DNA from: Leptospirales bacterium
Lineage (GTDB): Bacteria; Spirochaetota; Leptospiria; Leptospirales; Leptospiraceae
DNA: 64,000 bases
Direction of reading: 5' to 3'
Assembly: GCA_013297885.1 (NCBI GenBank)
Contig: JAAFIR010000015.1
Coordinates: 1-64,000, forward strand
The notes beneath the pieces are model-generated. The model was not told where the DNA came from and did no database searches. It saw only the letters and a program-made list of their open reading frames with translations. How positions within the stretch are numbered: position 1 is the first letter of the stretch; each line of letters opens with the position of its first letter. A program made the translations under genes and the position numbers. Shown piece after piece: positions 45,753-55,468 of the stretch.

Positions 45753-47074
45753 AAAAAGATTATATAAGACCCACTATCAAAAGACAGTTTATGGGAATGG
45801 CAAATAAATTTGGATCCTTAAATTTGCCTCAAGTGATTTCTGAAATTGACGGACATAAAATTGAAGATTTAATAAAAGGATTTGGCTCACCACTATTTAT
45901 TTTTTCGGAAAATTTAATTCGTAAAAAAATTAAAGAATTTAAAAACGCTTTTGAATCAAGGTATCCAAATTTTCAACCAACTTGGTCCTACAAAACAAAT
46001 TATCTAAATTCTATTTGTAAAATTTTTCACGAAGAAGGTTTTTGGGCTGAAGTAGTTTCTTCATTTGAATACCAAAAAGCTCGTTTAAACGGTGTTAGTG
46101 GAAATAAAATCATTTATAACGGTCCAAGCAAATCTTATGATTCTCTAAAACTTGCAATTATTGAAGGTGCTAAAATTCATATAGATCATCTTGATGAGCT
46201 AAATGATATTTTAAAAATCTCTGCTGAGTTAGAAAAAACAGTTTCAGTTTCCTTAAGAATAAATTTAGATACAGGAACTTTTCCAAATTGGAATCGTTTT
46301 GGTTTTAATTTGGAATCTGGACAAGCTCTTGAAGCAGCTAGAAAAATTTCTCATTCAAACGGCAAATTGAAGTTAATCGGAGTTCATGTTCATATCGGCA
46401 CATTTGTTTTAGAAACAAATGCTTATAAAATTGCAGCAAAAAAAATCTCAGACTTTTATATCACTCTCCGAGATGAATTAAAACAGCCTATGAATTATAT
46501 TGATCTAGGTGGAGGTTATCCTTCGAATAGCAAATTAAAATCTCAATATTTGAATACATCTTATCTAATACCAAATTTTGATACTTATGCAGAAATTATT
46601 TGTAAAGAAATTTATGATGCTTTTTCTCCAGACGAACCTCCAACTTTATTCACTGAATCGGGTAGAGCAATGGTTGATGAAGCAGGATTTTTAGCAAGTT
46701 CAGTTGTGGGAACAAAACTTTTACCAAATGGAAAAAGAGCATATATTATGAATGCAGGTGTAAATCTTTTATATACTTCAACTTGGTATGATTATAAAAT
46801 TTCTATTTTAAAAAATTCTGGATTTGGTTATGAAGACTCGATTCTTTATGGACCACTTTGTATGAATATTGATATTATCCGAGAAAATTGTTTATTACCT
46901 AATTTAGTAAAAGGTGATTCTATTTTAATTCATCCAGTTGGAGCATACAATGTTACCCAGTGGATGCAATTTATTGAAATGAGACCTGCAGTTGTATTAA
47001 TAGACTCGAAGCAAAATGTAAAATTGATTCGTAGAAAAGAAACTGTAGAAGATCTAAATTGCTTTGAATCATGA
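45749..47074 (+). CDS. fold-III PLP enzyme, DAP/ornithine-decarboxylase-like
   Basis: 441 residues. PLP-Lys motif TWSYKTNYL (Lys about 81; YxxKxN), HVHIGTFV (about 215-222), glycine loop DLGGGYPS (about 250-257), FTESGRAMVDEAGFL (phosphate and arginine contacts) and the late YGPLCMNIDIIREN, where a Cys from the partner subunit normally sits. It is therefore probably a catalytic amino-acid decarboxylase. A separate lysA-type housekeeping role cannot be excluded, but the setting with PqqD and ATP-grasp genes points to a specialised pathway. Overlaps both neighbours by four bases (ATGA). Confidence 0.86.
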   Translation: MKKDYIRPTIKRQFMGMANKFGSLNLPQVISEIDGHKIEDLIKGFGSPLFIFSENLIRKKIKEFKNAFESRYPNFQPTWSYKTNYLNSICKIFHEEGFWAEVVSSFEYQKARLNGVSGNKIIYNGPSKSYDSLKLAIIEGAKIHIDHLDELNDILKISAELEKTVSVSLRINLDTGTFPNWNRFGFNLESGQALEAARKISHSNGKLKLIGVHVHIGTFVLETNAYKIAAKKISDFYITLRDELKQPMNYIDLGGGYPSNSKLKSQYLNTSYLIPNFDTYAEIICKEIYDAFSPDEPPTLFTESGRAMVDEAGFLASSVVGTKLLPNGKRAYIMNAGVNLLYTSTWYDYKISILKNSGFGYEDSILYGPLCMNIDIIRENCLLPNLVKGDSILIHPVGAYNVTQWMQFIEMRPAVVLIDSKQNVKLIRRKETVEDLNCFES

Positions 47075-49164
47075 ATAAATTTAATTTTATCAACTGGGTA
47101 ATCAATTCCTATTCCAATTTAATTTTTAGTTCCGATAAAAAAATTGGAATTTGTATTTTACTACTAAGTTTTTTAGATCCACATTCAGGACTACTTGGAC
47201 TTGTTTCAACAATTTTGATTTTATCTTTTGCGATAGTATTTGGTGTTCATGAAGATAGAATTTTAAAAGGACCTTATGGGTTAAATGGTTTATTATTTGG
47301 TCTATCTTTAAATTTATATCATGATATTAATTTAAATTTATTTTTAATTTTAACAATTGGTGTAATTTTACTTTTATTTATTTCCATCTTACAAGAAAAT
47401 ATTTTTGGAATATTTTTTAATCTTCCTGTGCTTTCTTTACCATTTGTTACAACTAGTTTAATTGTTTATTTTGCTCAATTAAATTATTCAGGTTTTGCAA
47501 CTAAAACAATTTTTGTTTTTCCATTAAACCAATACTTTCCTGAATTACCTTCTTGGCTGGAATTTTATTTTAAAAGTCTTGGAGGAGTTTTTTTTCAATC
47601 TAGTCCTTGGGCTGGATTTTTTTTATCCTTATTGATTTTAGTATCAAGTAGAATTTTTTTTCTTTTATCTTTATTTGGATTTTTAATTTCAATTTGGTTT
47701 CATTCTAGTTTAAACGGTTCAAGCTTTCAACTTTTAGAAAATCCAATTGGGTTTAATTTTATTTTAACTTCAATTGCAATTGGAGGGTATTTTATTGTTC
47801 CAAGTGGAGCTAGTTTTGTTTTAGCAATTTTAGCAGCTATTGTAAGTGGAATAATTGCATCTTTTGGAAAAATTTTTCTATTACAATACTATTTGCCTGT
47901 ACTTGCTTTTCCATTTAACATAACTGTGCTATTATTTTTATATGTAACAAAACTTTTACACAATAAAAAGTTGATTCCAATTGATTTTACACCGGGCACA
48001 GCTGAAGAAAATTTGGACTATTATAAAACTAGACTAGAAAGATTTGGTGTTCATGGACTTTATATCAGACTTCCTTTTATGGGAAAATGGAAAGTGAGCC
48101 AAGGTTATTCAGGGGAATATACACATAAAGATAAATGGAAAGAAAGCCTCGATTTTGTTGCAGTAAATAATGAAAATCAAATTCGTAAAAATAAATCAGA
48201 CATAAAAGAAGATTATTTTTGTTTTGGTTTACCTGTTCTAGCAACTTGTTCTGGAAAAGTGGTCAAAGTAATTAATCATTTAGAGGATAATGTTTTAAAT
48301 GAAATTGATGCTCAGAACAATTGGGGCAATTTAGTGTTAATCGAACATAGTTTTTATTTGTATTCACAAGTTTCTCATTTACAAAAAAATTCTATTCTTG
48401 TTAAGGAAGGTGAATATATACAAGCTGGAACAAAACTTGGATTAGTTGGAAATTCTGGTAGAAGTCCTTTTCCTCATTTACACTTACATTTTCAAGGCAC
48501 ACCTGAAATTGGTTCTTCAACTATTCCAATTAGTTTTACACAATATTTAGATGAAACTGATAACCCAAAAATAAAATTTAATTCGATTCCAAATGAAAAT
48601 GATTTTATTTCACACTTAAGTTCTGATTATAATTTAAAAAACTTTTTTAATATAATCCCTGAAGAAAAATACAAAATCTTTTTTATAAAAAATGGAAAAG
48701 AACAAATTGATATTTGGAAAGCAAAACTTGATTTTTGGGGTTATCGTTATTTAGAAGATGAACAAAATAATAGATTATATTTTTCCATTAACCAAGATTT
48801 TTTTTCTTGTATTGATTATATTGGAAAATATGATTCTTCTCTATTTTATTTTTTTCTAAGTAGTTATAGAATTCCATTTAGCAAAATTAATTCTTTATGG
48901 GAAGATAAAATCTCTTATAAATTCTTTTCCAATTTTTATGAAAAATTTTTTAAAGATATAATTCAACCTTTTAGTGATAGATTTTCATTTATTTGGAAAG
49001 CAAAACTTGAAGAAACAGTAGAAGGAACTAAAATTATTTCTAATATTATCAATCATAATGGAGATAGAATTGCGTCTGTTTCCATTTTAGTTTCAATTAA
49101 CTTTCCTGGTGAAATTATTTTGAACGTGAATCAATCCAAATTTTATATAAGGAGTGATGAATGA
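47071..49164 (+). CDS. urea-transporter-like membrane protein fused to an M23 (LytM) domain
   Basis: Residues 1-300 are about ten hydrophobic helices with the urea-transporter pattern GPYGLNGLLFGLSLNLYHDI, LPVLSLPFVTTSLIVYF and the duplicated VLAFPFNITVLLFLY. Residues ~325-490 resemble an M23 peptidase: GKWKVSQGYSGEYTHKDKW, LPVLATCSGKVVKVINH, NLVLIEHS, GNSGRSPFPHLHLHFQ (HxH zinc motif about 466-472). The first zinc site is less regular (THKDKWKESLDF). A further ~200 residues have no assigned fold. Similar UT-M23 fusions exist in other Gram-negatives. Probably a channel with a periplasmic domain; the transported solute need not be urea. Confidence 0.8.
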   Translation: MNKFNFINWVINSYSNLIFSSDKKIGICILLLSFLDPHSGLLGLVSTILILSFAIVFGVHEDRILKGPYGLNGLLFGLSLNLYHDINLNLFLILTIGVILLLFISILQENIFGIFFNLPVLSLPFVTTSLIVYFAQLNYSGFATKTIFVFPLNQYFPELPSWLEFYFKSLGGVFFQSSPWAGFFLSLLILVSSRIFFLLSLFGFLISIWFHSSLNGSSFQLLENPIGFNFILTSIAIGGYFIVPSGASFVLAILAAIVSGIIASFGKIFLLQYYLPVLAFPFNITVLLFLYVTKLLHNKKLIPIDFTPGTAEENLDYYKTRLERFGVHGLYIRLPFMGKWKVSQGYSGEYTHKDKWKESLDFVAVNNENQIRKNKSDIKEDYFCFGLPVLATCSGKVVKVINHLEDNVLNEIDAQNNWGNLVLIEHSFYLYSQVSHLQKNSILVKEGEYIQAGTKLGLVGNSGRSPFPHLHLHFQGTPEIGSSTIPISFTQYLDETDNPKIKFNSIPNENDFISHLSSDYNLKNFFNIIPEEKYKIFFIKNGKEQIDIWKAKLDFWGYRYLEDEQNNRLYFSINQDFFSCIDYIGKYDSSLFYFFLSSYRIPFSKINSLWEDKISYKFFSNFYEKFFKDIIQPFSDRFSFIWKAKLEETVEGTKIISNIINHNGDRIASVSILVSINFPGEIILNVNQSKFYIRSDE

Positions 49165-50684
49165 AAAAAATTTTCTTTTGTATATTTTTATCTTATTCCA
49201 TATTTTCTGAAAACTTAAATGAAGCTTTGGATTTAATCAAATCAGAAAATTATGGGGAAGCAAAACAAGTTCTAGAAAAAATTATTGAAAAAGAAAAAGA
49301 TTTTGTTTATGCTTATACAAATCTAGGTTTTGTCTATTATAAACTTGGTGAATATGATAAATCAATTGAAGCATATAAAAAGTCCTATGAACTAAATCCA
49401 AGCTTTGAATCTAAACATGGTCTGGCTTGGTCTTATTTAGAAAAATTAGATTTTGAAAATGCTAAAAAATTTAGTTTAGAAGCATTAGAAATTTATCCCG
49501 GAAATTATTTAGCCAATTTAGCTTTTATAGAAGCAAATTATCGAAGTAAAAACTACAAAGATGCACTGACTGGTTTTAAGAACATGGAAAAATTTTATGG
49601 AAAGAATGAAGTTTTATCCTATAAAATTGCTGTTTGTGAAAAAGAACTTGGTAATGAAGAAAAATCAAATCAAGTAATTGAAGAAATTTATAATAGCGAA
49701 CCAAAAGATAAAGAAATCCGGTATTTACTTGGACTTAGTCCAAAAGTACCCAGTTACAAATTGAATTTGGACTATGGAAATTTTAGCTTTCAAAAATCAG
49801 ATATAATCGGTAGTGGGTTCAGAAAAGGTGCTGGGTTTGAAATTGAATTAAATGATAGTTTTAAATTTAGTGGAAATTTTCACCAATCCAAATCAGATAA
49901 TAAAACAAATCAAAATGGTATTGAAAATTATTTTTTAAATGAATACAATTTGCTTCAATATTCGCTATATAATTTTAATCCAAGTTTAATCAGTAACTAT
50001 TATGGCTTAATTGGAAATAGATACAACTTATACAACATTGTAAAAGAAAAAGATTTTCAAATAAATTATTTTGATTTAAAAACTGATTTTAAATTTGCAT
50101 TCAACCAAAAATTAAAACTACAATATTTTTCTGCAAATGGAAATAATGAATTTTTAAAAAATGCAAATGCATTCAAATTATCTTATGAATATGGACTTGT
50201 ATATAAATTTGGAATTGGACTTTCATCTATTTATAATCCAAATCATTCTGGTGGACAATTGGATATAAATTTTTATTTCCCATTTTTAAAATATTTTTAT
50301 TCTTTTTCAAATATTAGCTTTCAAAGTTTACAAAAAAAAGAAACTGAATATTTACTAATATCTGCTCTTCCTGTTACAACTGTAAAATACAATTATAAGT
50401 TCAATTACCAGTCCACATATTTTGTTCAAGAAATTGGTTTTAACTCTTCTTATTTTTATTCAGGTTTAGGAATTAAAGTTGGAGAGGCTTTAACTCCAAT
50501 AGTTGGCGATTCATGGATTTATACTCCGTTTAGAATTCAAAATGGTGCATATATTTTTATAGGTAAAAATTTATTTGAAAATTTATCAATGAAATTAGAA
50601 TACTCGAAAGATTCTTGGATTGATTCTCTAGATAAAAAAGTTTATTCTGATTTTACAAAATTCCAGCTCCAAATGAGGTTTTAA
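49161..50684 (+). CDS. TPR protein with C-terminal outer-membrane beta barrel
   Basis: 507 residues: signal peptide (about 1-17, MKKIFFCIFLSYSIFSEN), four to five TPRs (about 18-190, e.g. AYTNLGFVYYKLGEYDKSIE), then ~300 residues of alternating Tyr/Phe-rich strands (LNLDYGNFSFQKSDIIGSGF ...) ending in Phe (LQMRF), the usual C-terminal signal of outer-membrane barrels. The plan resembles YaiO-type proteins. Overlaps the UT-M23 gene (ATGA) and abuts the next TPR gene. Probably the outer-membrane component of this locus. Confidence 0.78.
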   Translation: MKKIFFCIFLSYSIFSENLNEALDLIKSENYGEAKQVLEKIIEKEKDFVYAYTNLGFVYYKLGEYDKSIEAYKKSYELNPSFESKHGLAWSYLEKLDFENAKKFSLEALEIYPGNYLANLAFIEANYRSKNYKDALTGFKNMEKFYGKNEVLSYKIAVCEKELGNEEKSNQVIEEIYNSEPKDKEIRYLLGLSPKVPSYKLNLDYGNFSFQKSDIIGSGFRKGAGFEIELNDSFKFSGNFHQSKSDNKTNQNGIENYFLNEYNLLQYSLYNFNPSLISNYYGLIGNRYNLYNIVKEKDFQINYFDLKTDFKFAFNQKLKLQYFSANGNNEFLKNANAFKLSYEYGLVYKFGIGLSSIYNPNHSGGQLDINFYFPFLKYFYSFSNISFQSLQKKETEYLLISALPVTTVKYNYKFNYQSTYFVQEIGFNSSYFYSGLGIKVGEALTPIVGDSWIYTPFRIQNGAYIFIGKNLFENLSMKLEYSKDSWIDSLDKKVYSDFTKFQLQMRF

Positions 50685-51272
50685 ATGCGTTACATTTTAT
50701 TTTTAGTTTTTTCAATTTCGATTTTTTCAGATGATTTATATGATTCTTATATTTTAGAATCAAAAGGAAAATATGCAGATGCTCTTCAACTTGTGGAAAA
50801 ATTATCGAAGTCTGAATCAAATGAATATCTATATCAAATTCGATCTGCTTGGTTGTCTTATCTAAATGCAGAATATACCAAATCAATAGAATATTATAAA
50901 AAAGCTCAAATACTTACTCCAGATTCGATTGAACCAAAACTTGGTTTGATTAAAGTTTATACAGCACTTGGACAAACTAAAAATGTAGAATCAACTTGTA
51001 AAACAATACTAAAACAGGATCCAAAAAATTATATCGCTAGAACAAATTTAGCATATTCAATTTACCAATTAGGTAATTTTAAAGACGCTAGAAAAATTTA
51101 CGAATCTGTATTAGTAGATTACCCAGCAGATTTAGAAATGATTTTGGGACTTGGTTGGTCTTATTTAAAAGAAGGTGAAAAACAGAAATCAAAAGAAAGT
51201 TTTAATCGTGCTTTGAAAATTTCTCCTCAAAATCCGAGAGCTCAAGAAGGATTATGGTATGCAGGAAAATAA
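50685..51272 (+). CDS. periplasmic TPR protein
   Basis: 195 residues: signal peptide MRYILFLVFSISIFSDD and about four TPR units (YTKSIEYYKKAQILTPDSIE, IARTNLAYSIYQLGNFKDAR, LEMILGLGWSYLKEGEKQKS). The start follows the barrel gene's stop with no gap. It resembles the TPR half of the preceding protein, so it may have arisen by duplication. Likely assists the barrel protein in the periplasm. Confidence 0.8.
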   Translation: MRYILFLVFSISIFSDDLYDSYILESKGKYADALQLVEKLSKSESNEYLYQIRSAWLSYLNAEYTKSIEYYKKAQILTPDSIEPKLGLIKVYTALGQTKNVESTCKTILKQDPKNYIARTNLAYSIYQLGNFKDARKIYESVLVDYPADLEMILGLGWSYLKEGEKQKSKESFNRALKISPQNPRAQEGLWYAGK

Positions 51273-51314
51273 AATAGATTTTGACAAATTAGAATCACTT
51301 TTTAAAAGTTAATT

Positions 51315-52190
51315 ATGCTAGATCAACTTATTACAACCATTAATTGGCAAAATTATCATACTAATCAAAAGAGATATAAAGCTGGGACGTTTATTATAGA
51401 ACAAGATTCACCACCGTCCAGTTTATTTATTTTAGTAAAAGGAATGCTTTATACTTATAGAAATAAAACTCTTATTTCAACTGTAGACAAAGCTGGAGAA
51501 TATTTTGGTGAAGTATCTATTCTATTAAACATTCCACATTCAGCTACAGTAGAAACTGTAGTTGAATCAGAAATCATTGAAATTCCTTTTAAAGATGTTA
51601 CTCCTTTTCTAACGAATAGTCCAATAGTTGCAATTTCTCTTGCAAAAAGTTTGGCAGATAGATTAGTAAATCAAAATGCACAACTAGCAAAAAAAATTGT
51701 TGAACCACTAAAAAATTTGGAAGAACAAAAAAATACTAAAAGTAGAACTAGCATTAAAGATAATTTGGATTTAAATGGTTTAAAAAATCACTACAAAGAA
51801 TTTAGACCAAATGTGGAACTAATTTTACAAGGCAGAAAACCAACAGCACTTTATATTTTAGTAAGTGGAAAAGTAGAAATTATAAAAAATAGCAAAGTAA
51901 TTGCTGTAGAAGATGTTCCTGGATATTATTTTGGAGATGTTTCAGTGTTGAGAGATTCTCCTGCAAATGCAACAGTTAAAACTATTGATAAAACAATTTG
52001 TATTGAAATTCCAATATCGAGAGTTTCAGAATTTTTAACTCACTCACCTGATGTAGCAATTAATATTGCTAGAAAATTAGCTGAAAGAGTATTAACAATT
52101 AATGACGAATTTTTACATCTTCAAGAAGAGTTATCAAGAAAAAATATGTTAAAATTTGTAAAAAATAATTTTAATTTTGAAAATTTTTAA
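51315..52190 (+). CDS. double cyclic-nucleotide-binding-fold protein
   Basis: 291 residues with two cNMP-binding domains (about 8-120 and 160-275): GTFIIEQDSPPSSLFILVKG...EYFGEVSILLNIPHSATVET and NVELILQGRKPTALYILVSG...YYFGDVSVLRDSPANATVKT. No DNA-binding or enzymatic domain. The phosphate-binding cassette normally reads FGE..L...PRxA; the Arg is His in domain 1 and Ala in domain 2, so cAMP affinity may be low or the ligand different. It lies 42 bases after the TPR gene and overlaps the cyclase gene that follows, suggesting it works with the second messenger made there. Confidence 0.85.
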   Translation: MLDQLITTINWQNYHTNQKRYKAGTFIIEQDSPPSSLFILVKGMLYTYRNKTLISTVDKAGEYFGEVSILLNIPHSATVETVVESEIIEIPFKDVTPFLTNSPIVAISLAKSLADRLVNQNAQLAKKIVEPLKNLEEQKNTKSRTSIKDNLDLNGLKNHYKEFRPNVELILQGRKPTALYILVSGKVEIIKNSKVIAVEDVPGYYFGDVSVLRDSPANATVKTIDKTICIEIPISRVSEFLTHSPDVAINIARKLAERVLTINDEFLHLQEELSRKNMLKFVKNNFNFENF

Positions 52191-55100
52191 ATTATTTTTT
52201 CTTTTACCAATTTTTTTTTTCTGTTCAAAATTAGAAAAAAATTCTCTAATTCTAAAAGATGGAATTTTAGATATTCAAAACTGGAGTCCAACTAAAAGTT
52301 CTATACTTAAATTATCTGGAGCTTGGGAGTTTTATCCAAAACAATTTTTAATTCCAGAAGATTTTGAAAATAATAAAACAAATTCAGGTAAACTATTCCA
52401 TAAAGTTAACTCCTCTTGGAATGAAATTCTATTTGAAGAAAAAAAACTTGGTTCTGAAGCTTTTGGAACATATAGATTGATAATTTTAACAAAAAAAGAT
52501 TATGAAAATAAAGCGATTTATTTTGCATCTTTTTCAACTGCTAGTAGAATCTGGTTAAATGGGAAAGGAATTTTTGCTTCTGGGAAAGTTTCTAGGGAAG
52601 CAAAAGACCATATCCCAAGTTATAAAAATGGATTTTTTCATTTTCCTGTTGATAAAGAAGAAATAGAAATTATTATACAAGTTTCTAATTTTAATTATCC
52701 CAAAGGTGGAATTGATACTGATATTTTTTTTGGAAATGAAGATGAAATTCAAAGTTTAAGAGACTCGAATCTATTTTCAGATCTATTTTTATTTGGAATT
52801 TTATCTGCTTTATCAGTTTACAATTTAGTAATTTATTTAATTAGAAGAAAAGACAAACAAGCACTTTATTTTGCAATATTTTGTTTTATTTCATCTTTAA
52901 ATATAGGCACACAAAGAGAAAAAATTTTTTCCGAATTTTTTAATCTTTCTTGGTTAATGAATTTAAAATTATTCTATTTAAGTTTTAACTTTGTTGCTTT
53001 TTCTTTATATCTTTATTCAAAAGAAATGATTCAAATTTTATATGAAAAATTTTTTTCAAAATTATTTTTTACTATTATTCCAATTTCTAGTTTAATTATA
53101 CTATTTACTGGTAGTAGTTTTTTTCCGTTAATTTTTGAGCCATTTCTGTTTTTCCAAACAACTCTCGGTGTTTTAGTATTCTTTTTTATGATAACAACTT
53201 TTCTAAAAACAAAATCAAAAGATGATTTTTTATTTATAATATCTTACTCAGTTCTTTTTTTATTTTATTCATATGAACAGTTTCAACGAGATTTTGAAGT
53301 GCAAATTGAAAATCTTCCTCCAATGGGATTGATTTTTTTTAGTTTTGTTCAGGCAATTTTATTAGCTAAAAAATTTTCAAAAGGTTTCCAACTTTCTGAA
53401 AAGTTATCTGAAGAATTAGAACACCAGAATGAAAAACTAAAAAACTTAGATAAATTAAAAGATGAATTTTTATCTAATACCTCCCATGAATTAAAAACAC
53501 CACTTCATGGTATCATTGGAATTACTGAATCATTAATCGATGGAGTTTCTGGAAATTTAAATCATGAAGCAAAAAAAAATCTTTCATTAATTTTGATGAG
53601 TGGAAAAAGGTTAAACAATTTAATTAATGATATATTAGATTTTTCCAAACTTAAAAATCATGATTTGAATATAAAAAAACAATCTTTAGATTTAAAAATG
53701 ATTTTGGAGATGGTTATCACATTATTAAATCCTCTAGCTAAACAAAAAAATTTAATTATCGAATCAAATATTTCTGAAATAAAAGTTCTTGGTGATGAAG
53801 ATAGAATACAACAAATATTTCTAAATTTAATAGGAAATTCAATCAAATTTACAGATGAAGGAAAAATTTCCATTCAAGCTGAAATCAAAAATGATATAGT
53901 CCAAATTCAAGTCAAAGATACTGGAATTGGAATCCCAAAAGAAAAATTAGAAACAATTTTTTTATCTTTTGAACAAGTGGATTCTTCAATTTCAAGAATT
54001 TATGGTGGAACTGGAATTGGTTTGTCTATAGTAAAAAAATTAGTAGAGCTTCATGGTGGAAAAGTTTGGGCTGAATCTGAAGAAGAAAAAGGAACATCTA
54101 TTTTTTTTACTTTAACTTTATCAAATTTGAAAGAAGTGGAAAATAACCCAGAAATAAAAGAAAAATTAATTACTTCTGAACAAGATACATTAGTTTTATC
54201 TAATGAAGCAAAAGAAATTAGTATTCCTCAACCAAATAGAATTAGAATTTTAATTGTGGATGATGAGCCAATTAACTTACAAATTTTAGAAAACCAATTA
54301 TCAATTAATAATTACGAAATTTTTAGATCAATTAACGGAGAAGAAGTAATTGATTTAATTAAAAATAAAAAAATTATTCCTGATTTAATTTTACTCGATG
54401 TTATGATGCCTAAGCTTTCTGGGTATGAAACTTGTAAGATCATTCGAGAAGAATTTTCAGAATCTGAACTACCCATTTTGATGCTTACTGCAAAAAATAG
54501 ACTACAAGATTTAATTGAAGGTTTTTCATCAGGAGCAAATGATTATTTAGCAAAACCATTTTCAAAAGATGAATTACTAACTAGAATTAAATCTCATCTA
54601 AATTTATTAAAAACAAATCGTTCAACAAGAAGATTTTTTCCGAATGAGTATTTAGAATTTTTATCTAAAGAAAGTATTTTAGATATTGAACTGGGAGATC
54701 ATATTAGTAAAGAAATGACTGTGATGTTTTCAGATATTAGATCATTTACAACTATTTCAGAACAAATGACTCCTAAAGAAAATTTCGATTTTGTAAATTC
54801 TTATCTTTCAGAGATGAGTCCAGTTATTCAAAAAAATCAAGGGATTATTGTTAAATTTCTTGGTGATGGTTTTATGGCTTTGTTTCCAAATCAATCTATT
54901 GATGCAATTCTAGCAGCACAGGATTTACAAGTTGCACTTGAAAATTATAATTCCAAAAGAATTTTAGAAAATAAAATTCCAATTCAAGTTGGAATCGGAA
55001 TTCATTATGGAAAAATGATGATGGGACTTGTAGGGAATTCATCTAGGCTTCAAGGTGATGCATTCTCAGATTCTGTAAATTTGGCTGCAAGAGTGGAAAG

Positions 55101-55467
55101 TTTAACAAAACAATATAATGCATCAGTAATTATTACTGAAGATGTAAAAAAAAATATTAGAGAAGAATACCAAACTAGATATTTAGATTATGTAATTGTA
55201 AAAGGAAAAACGGCACCAGTAAAATTATTTGAACTTTTAAATTTAGAAATTGATTTCTTAAAACTGAATTATTTAGAAAATTACAAAGAAGCAGTTTATG
55301 CTTTTTACCAAACTGAATTCATTGAATCCAAAAAATTGTTTTTAGAAATTTCAAAATTAAATCCCGATGATAAAGCAGTTCAAAATTTCCTAAATCGAAT
55401 TAATATTTTTGAAAAAGAAGGCATCCCAGAAAACTGGGATGGAAGAAATTTGATGACTGAGAAATAA
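52177..55467 (+). CDS. 7TM-DISM hybrid histidine kinase-receiver-class III cyclase
   Basis: 1096 residues in order: lipobox-like signal peptide (LLPIFFFCSK), periplasmic DISMED2-type domain (about 30-190), seven-helix block (about 200-400), coiled coil, HisKA FLSNTSHELKTPLHGIIGI (His about 436), ATPase (N-box LIGNSIKF, G1 VKDTGIGIP, G2 YGGTGIGLSIVKKL), receiver (ILIVDDEPIN, phospho-Asp in LLDVMMPKLSG, Lys in YLAKPFS), then a cyclase domain with VMFSDIRSFTTISEQM, IIVKFLGDGFMALF and SDSVNLAARVES, all key residues present. Start TTG 52177 overlaps the cNMP-binding gene by 14 bases. Suggests ligand-controlled phosphorylation gating of cyclic nucleotide synthesis. Confidence 0.9.
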   Translation: MKIFKLFFLLPIFFFCSKLEKNSLILKDGILDIQNWSPTKSSILKLSGAWEFYPKQFLIPEDFENNKTNSGKLFHKVNSSWNEILFEEKKLGSEAFGTYRLIILTKKDYENKAIYFASFSTASRIWLNGKGIFASGKVSREAKDHIPSYKNGFFHFPVDKEEIEIIIQVSNFNYPKGGIDTDIFFGNEDEIQSLRDSNLFSDLFLFGILSALSVYNLVIYLIRRKDKQALYFAIFCFISSLNIGTQREKIFSEFFNLSWLMNLKLFYLSFNFVAFSLYLYSKEMIQILYEKFFSKLFFTIIPISSLIILFTGSSFFPLIFEPFLFFQTTLGVLVFFFMITTFLKTKSKDDFLFIISYSVLFLFYSYEQFQRDFEVQIENLPPMGLIFFSFVQAILLAKKFSKGFQLSEKLSEELEHQNEKLKNLDKLKDEFLSNTSHELKTPLHGIIGITESLIDGVSGNLNHEAKKNLSLILMSGKRLNNLINDILDFSKLKNHDLNIKKQSLDLKMILEMVITLLNPLAKQKNLIIESNISEIKVLGDEDRIQQIFLNLIGNSIKFTDEGKISIQAEIKNDIVQIQVKDTGIGIPKEKLETIFLSFEQVDSSISRIYGGTGIGLSIVKKLVELHGGKVWAESEEEKGTSIFFTLTLSNLKEVENNPEIKEKLITSEQDTLVLSNEAKEISIPQPNRIRILIVDDEPINLQILENQLSINNYEIFRSINGEEVIDLIKNKKIIPDLILLDVMMPKLSGYETCKIIREEFSESELPILMLTAKNRLQDLIEGFSSGANDYLAKPFSKDELLTRIKSHLNLLKTNRSTRRFFPNEYLEFLSKESILDIELGDHISKEMTVMFSDIRSFTTISEQMTPKENFDFVNSYLSEMSPVIQKNQGIIVKFLGDGFMALFPNQSIDAILAAQDLQVALENYNSKRILENKIPIQVGIGIHYGKMMMGLVGNSSRLQGDAFSDSVNLAARVESLTKQYNASVIITEDVKKNIREEYQTRYLDYVIVKGKTAPVKLFELLNLEIDFLKLNYLENYKEAVYAFYQTEFIESKKLFLEISKLNPDDKAVQNFLNRINIFEKEGIPENWDGRNLMTEK

Positions 55468-55468
55468 A

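Noticed and set aside
51258-51311. A 17-residue frame (MQENKIDFDKLESLFKS) as a precursor peptide for the PqqD protein
   Set aside because: It is very short, overlaps the end of the TPR gene and lacks a core-peptide-like region. No way to separate it from chance.
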